Shown: in pieces, positions 33,206-45,904 of the stretch
Layout of the letters: every line of letters starts with the position of its first letter
Position numbering within the stretch: the first letter of the stretch is position 1
From: Lates calcarifer
Taxonomy: Eukaryota > Chordata > Actinopteri > Centropomidae
DNA: 64,000 bases
Assembly (NCBI RefSeq): GCF_001640805.2
Contig: NC_066849.1
Location: 1,622,404 to 1,686,403 of the forward strand
Direction: 5' to 3'
The notes under the pieces: generated by a model
The model's input: the letters and a program-made list of their open reading frames with translations, nothing else
Database searches by the model: none
Told to the model about the DNA's origin: nothing
Translations under genes and position numbers: made by a program

Positions 33206-34104
33206 TATTAATGGCTCATTCACAGTAGAGTGGATGAGTCACAGTGAATGTATATTTTTTTGACAAAAAATTTAATTTTTGAGTGAAAACAATTTAAAAC
33301 TGACATAAAATATAAAACTATATAAAACCTATATATAAGCAGCCATCCTATTAGTATGATGATTAACACTACTCTCCTTACTGGGACCAATATTTCAACC
33401 ATCATTCTTCATTGGATGTATCAGTCAGGGAAGAACTCTTTTAAGGCATTGGCTATCACATGGAGTACTGATTAATCTTCCGTTAGCAAGATACTTCCAA
33501 ATGAATTTAATTAATTAATTATTTATTTATTTTAATCTCATATTACGAAACTGCATGCATGTGCGCAAGCCTGATTTTTAGAAGTCTAATTGGAAAAAGC
33601 CATTATCTCAGTCATCATCATCACATATATTGGGACATTGCTCCATAATTAAGGATAATACATTGAGACAGGGAGATGTGACAATGTGGTAAGAGTGAGG
33701 TGTACAACCAGGGGAATTTCACCTAAGGAAACTTGTTTGGAAATTTACCCCCTTTGGGACTCAAGGAGGTCATACAGGTTCCAAAACATTTGGATTGGAG
33801 ATGTAACTCCAACAAATTAATTGTTTTACAAAAACAATTTAAATCATTGAACCATTTAAAAAAAAATCAAACATTGACTGCAACTGGTTGCAGAAAAGTT
33901 AATGTTTGGCCTATATTTCCCATAGGCAAACAAGGAGAAGAAGGGGAAAAAAGGAAAAAAAAAAAGGAAAGACCAGCAACATTATTAGGAAAACAAGAGT
34001 GAAAAGAAAATAATATTTAAAAAAAAACTGTAAACAACGGGTCTGATTAAAAATAAGCTGATGTAGTAAATGGACTGATCCAGAGACGAGGCAGGACACA
34101 GCCA
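33206..34104. other. No recognisable gene; A-rich stretch
   Basis: AT-rich. An ATTAATTAATTATTTATTTATT tract lies near 33509-33530 and an A/G-rich stretch (GGGGAAAAAAGGAAAAAAAAAAAGG) near 33943-33968. Nothing coding is recognisable. Confidence 0.4.
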
Positions 34105-34535
34105 GTAAATTTGATTTGATACCACTGACCACGACATCCTATTACAGAGACTGGATAATTTTATTGCCATTAAAGGGACCACACTAAACTGCTTTAAGTC
34201 CATTGTTACACAGATGATACTAAACTATACTTGGCAATGAGGCCTGGCGAAATCAATCACTTAACTAAACGTAAGGCATGCCTTAAGGACATTAAGACCT
34301 GGTAAAAAACAGCTGCTATTTGTCTGAGTTGCTATTAAACTTATTGTAGTTGGCTTCGAAGACCTCAGAAACACATTTTCTCAGCTCCATCATAAGGAAC
34401 CTCTGAGTTATCTTTGATCAGGATATATCCTGACTTCCACATACAACAAACTTCAAGGTCAGACTTTTTACACCTCTGTAATACTGCCAGGCACACCCTG
34501 TCTCAAAAGAATGCAGAAAAGCATATGTCTACTGG
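34105..34535 (+). pseudogene. L2-clade LINE reverse-transcriptase relic
   Basis: Fragments in several frames give DTTDHDILLQRLDNFIAIKG, then after a deletion TDDTKLYLAMRPGEINHLTK and ACLKDIKTW, then in the frame 34414-34611 IRIYPDFHIQQTSRSDFLHL and CNTARHTLSQKNAEK. This follows the L2 order VDHNILL - YADDTQLYLSMKPG - CLKDIKTWM - QISRxxFFHLxNIAKIRxxLSQKDAEK. The YADD box reads TDDT here because of a substitution in the first position. The region between motif A and YADD is deleted. Confidence 0.75.
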
Positions 34536-34728
34536 ACATTTTCCCTTTCCTATACTTTTGTGCTTTTTTTGTCTCCTCCTGTCACTTTCTGCAGGTATTT
34601 CTGCCTCCTGAGGTATAGAGTGATGTGTGCGATGGAAAGCCTGCTGCTGCTCCTATGATCTTGCTCCATGTCTCCTGTTATATTTAAAATTATTGTTTTT
34701 ACTTCTACTCTCATTGCTATTATCATTA

Positions 34729-34840
34729 TTCATTCATTCTATACCACTTATCCTTTAAGGGTTGTGGGGGGCTGGAGTCTATCCCAGCTGTCATTGGGCG
34801 AGAGGCGGGGTACACCCTGTACAGATTGCCAGTCCATTGC
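34729..34840 (-). repeat. SINE type 2, 3' fragment
   Basis: Reverse orientation of the element at 5591-5949: the tail (ATTCATTCATTC) is followed by TATACCACTTATCC, GGCTGGAGTCTATCCCAGCT and CAGATTGCCAGTCCATTGCC. Only about 110 bp of the 3' end is present. Confidence 0.75.
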
Positions 34841-35258
34841 CTCTATTACTACTATTATAATAGTGATTATTATTTGACATCTGTATATGGAATCTGCATT
34901 ATGCTATGCTCTCTTGGGAGAATCAGAGTAGCGAACACTGGAGTTCAATATTAATCAGCCGACCAGAGACCTCAAATGAAAGTGAAACTGCGTTAAGCAG
35001 AGGCTCAAAGCAGACAAATCACTCCATGTGTGTCCAGAAGACAAGCCAGTGATGCTGCAAGCCAAAATCGAAACTGTAACCCAACAGTTACACATGTTTG
35101 TTCTGTCATCAAATATTCTGGACTCAAAATGAGTGGACTAAAATTATTTGTAATTGAAATGTCGAGATAAAAAAAAAAAAAAAAAGCATCTGCTGTCACT
35201 CCAAAAGAAAATCCACTTAAATAAGTGGATGGTAGATTTAAAAACAGTAATAATAATA

Positions 35259-35294
<36 letters not shown>

Positions 35295-35730
35295 GACATG
35301 GTCCCTTTTTCTCTTTAATTTATTAACTAAATTAAATGAAATCTGTTGAAATTTTGTACGCTTTTTAGGTTTTGAACCAGTTCTTCCACCTGTGAGTGTG
35401 ATGTTCTTTAAGTGTGAAAATGCAGTACATCACACCAGTATGCACTAAAAGTACATACTGCAAGGCTGGGTGTTGGGACAAATCCTCAGCGTACTGGATG
35501 AAACGATTCCATGAACTTTAGAAAAACTTACAAGTAACAAGTAATTAGTCTGTTATTGCTAAGACCCTGACACTAAATCCAGTAATGTGAGCTGACTCTT
35601 GTGTGGTTTAAGCTTGAAGGGATTGGGGGAATCACTAAAATTTAGAGATCTACATTTGAGTAGAATATAATAGGCATTTGTAGTCTATTTGTCAGTAGCC
35701 TTGCTAATGAGGCCATCATTTCTTATACTA
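34841..35730. other. No recognisable gene; simple repeats
   Basis: Contains an A18 run at 35168-35185 and the (TAA)n tract described separately. The frame at 35005-35199 on the minus strand is driven by the poly(T) run. Nothing else recognised. Confidence 0.4.
35248..35292 (+). repeat. (TAA)n microsatellite
   Basis: About 15 TAA units with one TAG interruption; a simple repeat. Confidence 0.95.
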
Positions 35731-36020
35731 CTGGGTGCCAGTGGCTCAGGATGTAGAGCGGGTTGTCCACTAATCAGAAGGTCAGTGGTTTGATCCCAGG
35801 TTCCTCCAGCCTGCATGCTGAAATATCCTTGGCCAAGACACTGAACCCCAAATTGCCCCTGATGTATCATTGTGTGAATGGGTGTGTGTGTTAGAGTGCT
35901 TACTGTTAAGAGCAAGCACTGTATAAATGTATGAGTGAATGGGATGGGAATGGGAATGGGACCTAAAGCCTTTTGAGTAGTTGATATGATTAGAAAAATG
36001 CTACGTTCAGTCCATCTACT
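35731..36020 (+). repeat. tRNA-headed SINE, type 1, copy 3
   Basis: Head GTGGCTCAGGATGTAGAGCG with a weak B box GGTTTGATCC, body GCATGCTGAAATATCCTTGG and ACTGAACCCCAAATTGCCCC, and end GAGTAGTTGATATGATTAGA followed by GTTCAGTCCATCTAC. A small GGAATGGGAAT duplication lies near 35940-35960. Confidence 0.8.
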
Positions 36021-37997
36021 ATAAAGACCCTAATATAATCCAATATGTTCACCTTTCAGACAGTTCTTTTGACAAGCAGAGGTGACTTTCCAAGAAGTGG
36101 ATATTCTTCTCAAGAATTTGACCAAACTGTTAAGACTGGATCACAATACAAAGACCATATCCAGATGTGGTCTGCCTGACCCAGTTGCAATCTGCTTGCA
36201 ATGTCTGCAAGCAGATTGTTTGTTTAGAAATTGCAGTAACTGAAGGTAAGATGGAATTCAGGTCCACTGTCCCATGTTGTCCTGCCCTCACTGTACTTAT
36301 TGTATTCTTAACCCCAGTTTAAATCAATTGTCAACAACAAACTTTCTGCCAGAATTTCCACAGACCCAGAAGCATGCCTCTACATGTTGGGTGCAAATAT
36401 TAGCTTTTTCATTTAACTTGTCTGTGATCCCTCAACATCCATTTCCCTCCTTTCCATTGCTGAAATAGGCTTTCAGGGACTTTCTGAATGAATTCCTCCA
36501 CATTTGATGTTCTGCATTCATATCACACTCGAATGAAAACACAAGGGCTATATTATATAACCTGACTTAACTTGTCGGGTTCCAAAAGTCACTGTTCATT
36601 CTGTTGCGATTATTCTGTGTACATCATAGATATACATAAACTCTTCTGTCCCATTTCCGTCCTACTTTTTTACTGCCCTGACTGTCAATGCAGCCATTTG
36701 TAGATTTGATCAAGAGCTAAATGCAAAGCAAAAATGATCACAGAATCAATTTCCATTGCTGATCTGTACTTAACTCAAACACAGAGAATACCAGCAGCCA
36801 ATTTAATTTGCTTCTAAGGAGTGTTAAGAAAAGCCTTGCAAAAAGCTGGTTACCTAACAAAATGGCAGATGGGAATGACGGGCCTTTTTCAGTAGTGTTA
36901 GGTTGATTCATTTCAGAAAATGAAAAAGTTCAAAATAAGTTCAGGAGGTCGGGAAGTGCAGCTTGAGTAAGCACATCACGTTCATGTTTGTTTGATAATG
37001 TGTCTTTGCAATACACCATGTAAAATAAGTTAAGTCCTTCTCTGGGCTAAGACGCATCAGGAATCTGGGTTCCTCTTTCAACAAGCTAAGCCTACTGAGG
37101 CAGCTGCACTGCTCTCATATTATACCTTAAATGATCACTAACCGGGTCAGGATACTCTCATTCATCACAGATTTACTTTAAAGACTCAGGCTGCAGAATA
37201 CAGTACATGCTGCATCTCTGCCAAGATTTGGGCCACATTTTCTGTTCAATCTGTCTATAGAAGCTTAACTGGAGATTGCACAAAAGGAGAATTGGCAGGA
37301 GTATGTATTTGTCTATGTGTAGGACAATGTGTCTCATCACAAACAAACACACACTAGCCAATTGTCCTTGTTTTAAGGATAAGACACATTTATAGCTCAC
37401 AAACGGGCAGCTTTGTTTCTTTTGGCTAAGCTCTTCATCCACACAATGCATTCTAGATTTGATGAGTAGAAAATTAACAAGTAAGCTGTAAAGATGTCAT
37501 AGTTGGACTTCAGAATGAGGTCTGTCTTTTATCTGGAGGCAGTGAAGCCATTAAAGGCACACATTGACAATTTGGAGTCTGTGGTATGCTGCATTTAGTC
37601 TTGTCATACTATAGTAGACAGAAATGTATATATGCTGGCACTAGAGTTAAATGAAGGCTAGCTTAATTTTCCATACAACTATTTTAGTCTTCTGCTGTCA
37701 GGATGTGTTTATTCTAACAGGAAATTACTAAAATCAAGTAAAAAGCTTGGGGGTTTCATTATGTCCCTACTGTCTTTTTCCACCATCCAAAACCATTATT
37801 TCAGGTGACAGAATCACATGCAGATCTGTGAGACTAGTGTTTTGACTGACATGACAGTGATGTGATAATGATAAAAAAAAGACTTTCATTTATCTAATCT
37901 TGAAAGCAATAATAATAATAACGTTTTGAAATAACAATATTACCCAGTAATTTGAAATTTGTCTTTTGAAACCAATTAAAATGACAACACTGGCTGG
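36021..37997. other. No recognisable gene
   Basis: Apart from the perfect hairpin at 36188-36218, no repeat or coding motif was recognised. The minus-strand frame at 37173-37451 has no known motif. Confidence 0.4.
36188..36218. repeat. Perfect 13-bp hairpin with 5-nt loop
   Basis: CAATCTGCTTGCA, loop ATGTC, TGCAAGCAGATTG. The arms are exactly complementary. It is short and stands alone; no T run follows, and no surrounding repeat was recognised. Confidence 0.85.
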
Positions 37998-38190
37998 GGT
38001 GCCCCTGTAGCTGAATGGTTGGGGCGTGTACCACATGGTCCATGGTGCCCTGAGCAGCTGGTTCCTGGATCGACAGCCTTGATGGACCCTCACTGCATTC
38101 CCCTTCTGTCTCTTGCAGTTTCCTGTCTCTCTTCACTGTCCTGTATAAATAAAGGCAAAAACGCCCCAAAAAAATAATCTTAAAATCAAT
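37998..38190 (+). repeat. tRNA-headed SINE, type 3
   Basis: Head GTGCCCCTGTAGCTGAATGG has an A-box-like TAGCTGAATGG; the B box is degenerate. The body reads TCCCCTTCTGTCTCTTGC, TTTCCTGTCTCTCTTCACTG and the end TATAAATAAAGGCAAAAACG followed by CCCCAAAAAAATAAT, an A-rich tail. I recognise this as a third SINE family frequent in percomorph fish. The head and tail order and A-rich tail support retroposition. Confidence 0.72.
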
Positions 38191-38624
38191 AAAAAAATAA
38201 AAATGACAGCACTGGCCCACATGCTGAATGTGGTATTAGTATTACTATTAGCATTGCTGTTACTTTTGGCAGTGATCTCCCCAGACTGTTTTGGAGAGTA
38301 TTTCAGACATGATTCTTGACTGGTTTAGCTTCCAGGTGTTTCAGCAAAAATTAGTTTTGAAGAAAACAATTGGGACTGGAGCACATTTTCTATTAATGTC
38401 ATGAGAAAAATGTTAATTTACATATTTAGCAAGTTCACAGATCTTGCAGTGCAATATCCACTTGTAGTTACTACAGCATTATTGAACTTTTATGTTTATG
38501 TTTAGGCACTCACAGGACTTGGTTAAGTCTAGATGTGGTATCAGTATCTGTTGAACTATTTCAATACAGAAAAAGTTTAGTGACTTCAGACACAAAGTGT
38601 TCATGTTCATTTAAACAAGCACAA

Positions 38625-39162
38625 TGTCATGTCCAAGAAATTATGTTAACTCACTGTCGTGTTGTCCTGTCTTCATGTTGTCTTGTGTCTTCCTGTTTTA
38701 TTTTGAAATCTTACTCTCCTCTCGTTTCAGGTCACTTGCCTCTTCCCCTCATGTGTTTCCCGCCTGTCTGATTGCTTGCCCCGCCCTGATTGTCTCCACC
38801 TGTTCCCCCTTACCTTGTGTCTATTTAGAGTCTGTGTCTCCCTTTGTCCTGTGCTAGTTCGTCCTGTTCATTTGGAGAGCCAAGCCAGCCTGCACCTCGA
38901 GTCCTAGTCACGCCAGGTTTTTGATCCCTTGTCTTGCCTTGTTTGTTTCACAGTTTTTGCCTCCTTGTGAGTGATCTTTTGTTTGTACTTTACCTAGTAG
39001 TTTTTGCCTCTTTGTGAGTGATTCTTTGTTTGTACTTTACCTAGTGAATTTACCTCCTTGTGAGTGATTTTCTGTTGTTACTTTGTCTATTAAAGACTTG
39101 TTTATTTCGTACTTTGAGTCTGTGTTGTGCATTTGGGTTCACGTCCTAGTTCAGTTGTGACA
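38625..39162 (+). mobile_element. Solo LTR (538 bp) with perfect 5-bp target duplication
   Basis: Starts TGTCATGTCC, ends TTGTGACA, and is flanked by CACAA at 38620-38624 and again at 39163-39167. TG...CA borders plus a perfect 5-bp duplication are diagnostic of an LTR retroelement reduced by LTR-LTR recombination. Inside are a poly(A)-type ATTAAA near 39090, followed by a GTCTGTGTTGTGCATTTGGG phrase common at the ends of fish Gypsy LTRs, and a 47-bp tandem repeat. No internal gag/pol sequence is present. Family assignment to Ty3/Gypsy is from overall layout. Confidence 0.9.
38951..39090 (+). repeat. Three-unit tandem repeat (about 47 bp) inside the solo LTR
   Basis: Each unit carries TTTGCCTCCTTGTGAGTGAT (with small changes) followed by a TTTGTACTTTACCTAGT-like half. 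Units start near 38952, 39000 and 39047; the third is the most diverged. It lies just upstream of the poly(A)-type signal, so it probably falls in the U3/R region. Confidence 0.85.
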
Positions 39163-40371
39163 CACAATCTTTCCCTAATCATAACCAAAGTGCCTTTGTT
39201 GGCTCAAACTACAGACAACTGACAATTTTCATACATTCACGTCATATTTAGCAAACAAATAAAATAGAGGCGCTCTGTTAAACTAAAGCTGTAGTTACTA
39301 GTTACATTTATACCTTTATACAAAACATAAACTCTTCAAGATCAAACTGTCCAACCAGCTATGACATTAAAATGTTGCTTGCATGTAAATGCATCAGCAG
39401 TATACTGTATAATTATACATGACCAGGGCTCATTTTAGTACCTTTGATACTTTTATAAGACTTATTCTTTTTATTCATTTTACACCCTAGCATGAAGCTT
39501 GTGGGTTATGGAACAACAGCAAGATTATGGGATATTTAATCCCCAAGTTTAACTGTAAAACATTCCTTTTTGTTGGAAAAGACCATTGTTTGGATGTAAA
39601 TAAGTACTTTGTTATGGGTGGGAAAACACAAATCTATGTGGGCAGTTTCAGACCATTATCTTTTCCTACATGCCAGTGTGACCATATAGTATCAGCATGA
39701 AGTTTCTCACAGACAGAGACACGACTACAGTGGCCAGCACCTTCAATTATTCAGTCATGCATTTATTAGCTCCTCATGTCTTAAAGGGGAAAGTTTCCAC
39801 ATTTGTATTTTTTGCTTAATCTACATGATTGCATTATTAGACTTTATGAATGGGGTAGTTGGAGTTAATGAGTATGGTTGTAATTAGCAGTACTCACATG
39901 TCTAACTGCTGGAGTATTAGCCACTACTTCCGTTCCAACATATTTGCCTCCAATCTCAGCAGCAAAAAACCCAGAGTCACATAGGCAGAGCAGCAGCAGC
40001 AGTTAATGGGTCCTCGTGGTGTGAGACAGTCCTCGACTAATGTGTCCAAAGTAACAAAATTAGGTATGGATAGCAGTGTGTTTTTCATAATTATGGTAAG
40101 TACCTGTGCTTGGTGCTTGATATTCTGACACTTGAAAAAATATACCCTGCCAACTGGATTGCATAACTGACTGGTTCAATTCTGAATTTGATTTGCCTTC
40201 GCAAGCCATGTACAACATGGCACTGTTTGTCTGATGTTAAAGATAGCCTGTGGTTTTGGTCAACAAGGTGACCTTTTCACCTCTTCGCTGATCATCATTG
40301 TAGCATTAGATATTTGCTGTTACTGCAGCACCTAAAGGCAAAAATAAACCCCACATGACCAAAGCACATAG
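39163..40371. other. No recognisable gene or repeat
   Basis: AT-rich; a short CAG run (AGCAGCAGCAGCAG) lies near 39988-40001 without an open coding context. Nothing else recognised. Confidence 0.4.
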
Positions 40372-40650
40372 TTGCAAGTCGTCAGTACTTACACCTGGTC
40401 ATCTCCTCTACTCGCTGCCAGATTGTTGGTAACTCTTGGCCTCTCTCTCACGCAGTGTGTTTCTCATGTTGTTACCACCACCATCTGTCCTGCCATGGAT
40501 TCTGTAACCTCACCCTTTGTCGCCCCATCCACCACCTTTTTTCCATTTTACCCTAAAACCCTTTTTACCATTAAAAACCTTGAACTGTTGCCTGTGCCTC
40601 TGCGCTCTGTTTCTGCTCTGGGGTCTGTGAACAAACGCATGACAACCTTA
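40372..40650 (+). mobile_element. LTR-like fragment
   Basis: CGTCAGTACTTACACCTGGTC, ACTCTTGGCCTCTCTCTCACG, then CCATTAAAAACCTTGAACTG and CTCTGCGCTCTGTTTCTGCT, ending CGCATGACA, resemble the R-U5 part and end of fish Gypsy LTRs. The open frame across it (40372-40665) is an accident of its pyrimidine-rich composition. The 5' border is unclear and no target duplication was found. Confidence 0.35.
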
Positions 40651-43600
40651 AATGCAAAGTGTTAGCTGGTTGGTTATTATAAAGCATTTGCGTGCATTTA
40701 TTTTTCTGTCTTTGCTTGCTGTACTTCCACCTCTGTGTTTTTATTTTTGTTATTCGTGTTAGTGAAGTCAGAAACTGTCCTCTACTGGCTGCTAGCTGTT
40801 AGCATGGTCCACTAGGACAAAATAAGTGATTTCACAAATGTAATTAATTAACAAGATTAGAAAACATGTTCATTGTCAGTCATGACTAAGATAGGCTTAG
40901 CAAGTCAACAAGCTGAGGCAACATCGGCAGACTTGGTTAGCTTTTCTTTTTTGTTTTACACAACTAAGCTAGCAGCTGTAACATTAGCTAATCAGACACA
41001 CAAGTGATAGCAAACAAAACCCTGTTGAAGTAAAATATAACAGCTTATATAATAGCTTACTTACTGATAATGCAGAGCCCCAGATGTACAGCATTCAAAG
41101 AGAATGTCTGAACTACTGGATGGATTGCCAATAAATTCTGCACACACATTAAGATGACTCTCTAGATCATTTGTAATAACATTGCTGATCCTACCCCATT
41201 ATCAGGTTAATATTTGAAATTGTGCATTACTTTGGTTTATGAGCAAATACATGTGTTTAGTGATAACCAGCAAGCATAGTAACATGCTAAAAAAGTTAGC
41301 TTTGTTCATATGTGCATCTTAGACACTAAAGTCTTCTTAAATGGCAATTAAGTTCCTAACTAAAATTTAACTTTGAAGACCTTTCCACAAAGCTCTTGAG
41401 AGCAACTTTTAGTAAGAAACGAGATAACTCCTAAGCTTGACCCGACATTTGAATGGACTTAAATTAGTAAGTTAAATTAAGCTTTGAAAGTTAATACAAA
41501 CAATTCCTCCTGTGTTCCAACTTTTGTTGATCACTTGCAAACCTTCTGCACAAAGGCAATAATAGAAGAAACTGTCACTACACCTCTGACACATTATTGT
41601 TACGATACTGTACTTCAGGAAGTAGTACTGTACAGCACATACAATGTAAGACAGACTGGTTGGTCCTATTGCAAGATAATAACCCCAAAAACAGAAAGAA
41701 CAAGACAGTGGCTTCAGATCAGCACAGTCTCAAACCCCAGGTACTTTGGCAAAACCCACATACACACACTTTAATTGACCAGGGGTTCACATGCTTGTCC
41801 TATTTGTCTGTGGGTATTCCTTCCAAATTGTAATCGTCTCGTCTCCATGTTTCTGCTGGTAATACCTGCTTTAGTATCCTTCCCTTGTAAACGTGTTTTC
41901 ATACGGTCCCATCCTTGCATATGTTTGCTAAAATTATCCTTACTTCCTGAATTTGGTTATGTGGCCTTTGAGAGTCTTCAATTCCAAATTGTGGAACCAG
42001 TGTTGCACTTGTGACTCATAAACATCATATTTATTTAACATTTACTACCTTTTCCGAATGTTACAAGTTTGCTTACTGCCCTGGGAGCAGTCATTTCTAA
42101 CATAGCTTATTATGTTGTGCATTGTACCTCCACAGTGGACATTTCTGCTCTTACTTACCAAAGGAGGAATAATTAAATCAGCTCTCCTAAAGTGAGCAGT
42201 GAACTTTTGTCATGCATTCACTGGCTGCTGGGATGCTTCTACCCAGAAACAGTCAAGTCCCTGCTGGTTCTCCTTGATATTACTCTACTTTCTCCAATTA
42301 CTGTTGTAATTCATCCCCTGATTCGCTTCTGGCGAAAGATGATACTCCTAGATTAATAAGATTTTCACGTAATCCTGCAGTGATTAGATTAGACCAGATT
42401 GAAGACAATTATCCTTGATTGACAGATTTCTGATGAATGTCTGCTTGGGGAAACATTTTAAAGAGCCTATCTGAGTTGTATTTGGTGGGAGCAGTACAGC
42501 TTGGTTCATTTTTCCAGTAGGAGCTGTGATGTGCATATCAATCTGGAGGAATATTCATTTTCCCAATTCTGCATTCTTCACCAATAATGTATTCCTTGCT
42601 GTAAATACCTTGAGGAGTAGCAACACTGCTGCTGATAAATAATGTACCACTGATAAATGAAGCAGCGTGCAGCTTAGTGTGTGTGCATGTGAGTAAGAGC
42701 TTGTGAACCCTCATTTATGAGAATGTGTGCAAATGCAGTCATTCCACTTTGTCTGACAGCCCTGTGTGTGTTTGTCAGTGTGCTGCTATGATAAAAATGC
42801 AGCATATGTTTCTTGCTGTACCAGCGCCTCTGTCACAACCAGCAGTCTTGTAAGGTTCTCTCCCCTGACAGAACAGCTGCAGCAATTACACACATGCACA
42901 CACACTCACACACATACATACACACATGCTCTAGTGCTGGTTTGGGCACTAACCCTCATTTCTCTGTACTAGCATAGACAGAACATCTTTCTGTGCGACA
43001 TGTCAGTGGATAAGAAAAACATGCAGCCATCATAAAAGAATACATATATAAAGAATGTATCTTTTAGTTTTGCAGGTCCCATCCCTGGCCAACTCTGGAG
43101 TATCTTCCTTGAGAACATCAAGTTTGCACAGTGTAGGTATAAACGTGTAAAGGTGGCATCACAAGAGATTCCTGTATTGTTAATGTTGAGATCAAAGCAG
43201 ACAAAGCAGTGCTGGCACAATCATTGATTTCTTTCTCCTCTGAACTTTCCATTACCATTGTTCTGTTTGTAGCTGGCATTACTTCACATCCTGACATAGG
43301 CCCATTTGTGTTGATAATTGGCCATCTACAACCCCAACCTCCGCACCCTCACTGTCCACCGTGCAGCATAAAGAACACACTCCTTTCTGGAACTGCTTTG
43401 GTACTAGATGTAAATCATGAGATGTGGAATTGTCCAGTTGGGATAATGGACTATGGACGACAGTCTACACAGGGGACTATTCCATACTAAGAAATAGGTT
43501 AACATAGTAGGAATGAGCTCAATTTATGGGATCACATTTCACTTTATACATTTCTTCTTTGATTGTTGAACCATTAAACATGTAAATGTGTTATGTGGCA

Positions 43601-45904
43601 CATAACAACCAATCCGAACAACACACAAACACACTGGTCACACATAATACTGGCCTTCCTGCTAACAACAATAACTACAATATTGTTTTTCTGTTAACTC
43701 TTTTGATGTTGTCTTTTGCAACATCTGTGTTCTGTTTGTTTACAGGAGCAGAGACATGATGTTCACTTTTAACTGGCTGTTTATCAAAGCTGACACAAAC
43801 TGGAGGGTGCAGCAAGATGGAGAGCAAGATGGGAGGCCAGAGGCAGCCGCAGCCCTAACAAATAATACCACAATAATAAACATGCTGAGCAAATTGGAGA
43901 GGTCTTGCTGGTAGACGTATCTCTGTCTGAGGCATCACTGAGACCTGATTTAAGATTCACTGTTTCCAACACAGCTCACACCATGTGGATGTGCAAACGT
44001 GTGCCATGTTGCCATTCAAACAACTCTAATTTGTATGGAAATAAAGTATTTGAGGTTTCCAAAACAATATTTAACAAAGCTGAGAGAGATATTTTGAGTG
44101 AATGCGGCTGATTAAAGGTATGGAGCTAAAAATAAGCAGAATAAAAGCAGTTGTGCTGAGTACAGATGTAAGTGGGAAACAAAACAATCTACATATTTCA
44201 TTAACTATCACTTATGACAGTCATATTTTTCTTTTTGCAAATATACTTTTCAAAATTTTATTGATTTTGCATGGTGCAGTATTGGAGCAGTACTGACAAA
44301 TGGTTAGTTTTTATTTTACTTGACATGTGAAATTTAAACAAAAAAGCACAGTCATATTAAGAAGTGACTTGCACACCAGTCAAGAATGGAAGAAAATTAA
44401 TGCAAAACGTCAATATCAATAGTTTCATATGCTTCACTGTTTCTCAGGCTCCTGAGAAGCACAGTGTACCTCTGAATATGTCATAGGTATTTTTTTTTTT
44501 ATATGGATTGCATGGATTACAGTGATTTTGTTGCAACAAAGCCATATGTTGTACATGTTTGTGATGTTTGTGTGTGCATATCCCTGTACCAGTTTGAGGG
44601 ACATTTTGGCAGTAAGGACATGTAGTGAGGGAAGGGTCCATGTGAAGTACAGATGATGAAAGTAGGATGGAAGTGCATGTGTATGCAACAATGTGTCTGT
44701 CCTGTGCACACACACATTTACATCTATGTCATTATGTGTTTCCCTGTGTTTATAGATGTTTGCTCTTTTATGTGTGGTCTAAAGGGGCACTGGCAGAGAA
44801 ACAGCAGATGACTACTTACATAAAGGTGTGACAGTACATATCCACTTCATCCACTACATTATCCTTCCCCTCAATTTGTTCTAACTGTAATTCCCAGCCT
44901 GCTTGACTGTCTTTGTGTCCAAGAGTCAAAAGTGTAATTTTGTCATTATTTATTTTCAACTTCTTTGCTAACACAGCATTTTAAAGTGGTACTCTATGTA
45001 TTGCACTTCCATAGATAATGGGGGTAATGGGACTCATGAACGTGGTCAAAATTGTTGTAACAGAACCTGAGATATCTTTACATTTAGTATAGAGAACCGA
45101 AGTCATGATGTTATGTCCAGGATAACATCTTTTCCACTAGCCCCTGTAACTCCGTTCAGTTCAGTTCTGTAATTTCATTCAGTATTTATTTCATCTGTCT
45201 TTCTGGAGTTGTACTCATCAATACTCTCTGTTACAGCATTCAGTCCTCTCTGTCGCCCTAAAAGTCGATGAATCATTGCGTCTGTCACAGTTGACCCTGA
45301 GTCGACTCACAAATTATCAGTTAACTTGCTACACTTTTTCTCAGGTTCTTGCAACAGTGGGCAGGCTATAAATGAAAAGGTGATGGAAAATGAAGGGCAG
45401 AGCAACACTGGTCAACAGAATGCTGGGTAGTGCTCGATTTGGTTAGCTGCTCCAATACTCTCAGCTCCAGTGTCTAACTGACAGCTGTGACAACCTAAAT
45501 CACTACTTTTCATCACATTATCTACCCCCCAGATAGAATCTACTCAGATTTGTTCGACTCCTTTCCTTTATCTGCTCCTCTGTTCTCCGAGGAGATCAGG
45601 AGAGAGTAAAATGGAACAAACACACAATTAGGTTGTTTAATCCCTTACAAACCATTTATTCATCTGCCATGGACAGCCATCCTCTGATTATTTCTTTACA
45701 TTCTCCTAGAAGGCTCCATATCCACTCTGCTCAGCTGTTTACAGAGGCCAGTCATTCGCCCGCAATCCAGCAGGACACCGAGTCTGCATACTCAGCAGAC
45801 TGACACAACTGGATCAGTCCTGAAGTTTTTCTTTTGAGTTGAATTTTGAAAACTGAAGTTTGTAGATGCCCCTCAGATGATGTTCCTGCAGTGTCATGCT
45901 TAAA
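40651..45904. other. Long quiet stretch without recognised genes or transposons
   Basis: More than 5 kb in which I recognise no transposon or coding domain. It contains a (CA)n region at 42888-42927 and a T11 run near 44490-44500. The frames at 41484-41774, 43209-43490 and 43784-43972 have no recognisable motif. A quiet stretch this long in a repeat-rich window could hide conserved non-coding DNA or diverged exons that cannot be seen by eye. Confidence 0.4.
42888..42927 (+). repeat. Imperfect (CA)n microsatellite
   Basis: ACACACATGCACACACACTC then ACACACATACATACACACAT; a CA repeat with TG and TA interruptions. Confidence 0.9.

Noticed and set aside
38951..39090. CRISPR-like direct repeats
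   Set aside because: Three diverged 47-bp units without spacers, inside an LTR in a vertebrate-like sequence; this is a tandem repeat.
43079..43138. Possible 57-60-bp exon (TTTTGCAG ... GTAGGT)
   Set aside because: Open in more than one frame and very short; no recognisable product, so chance is more likely.
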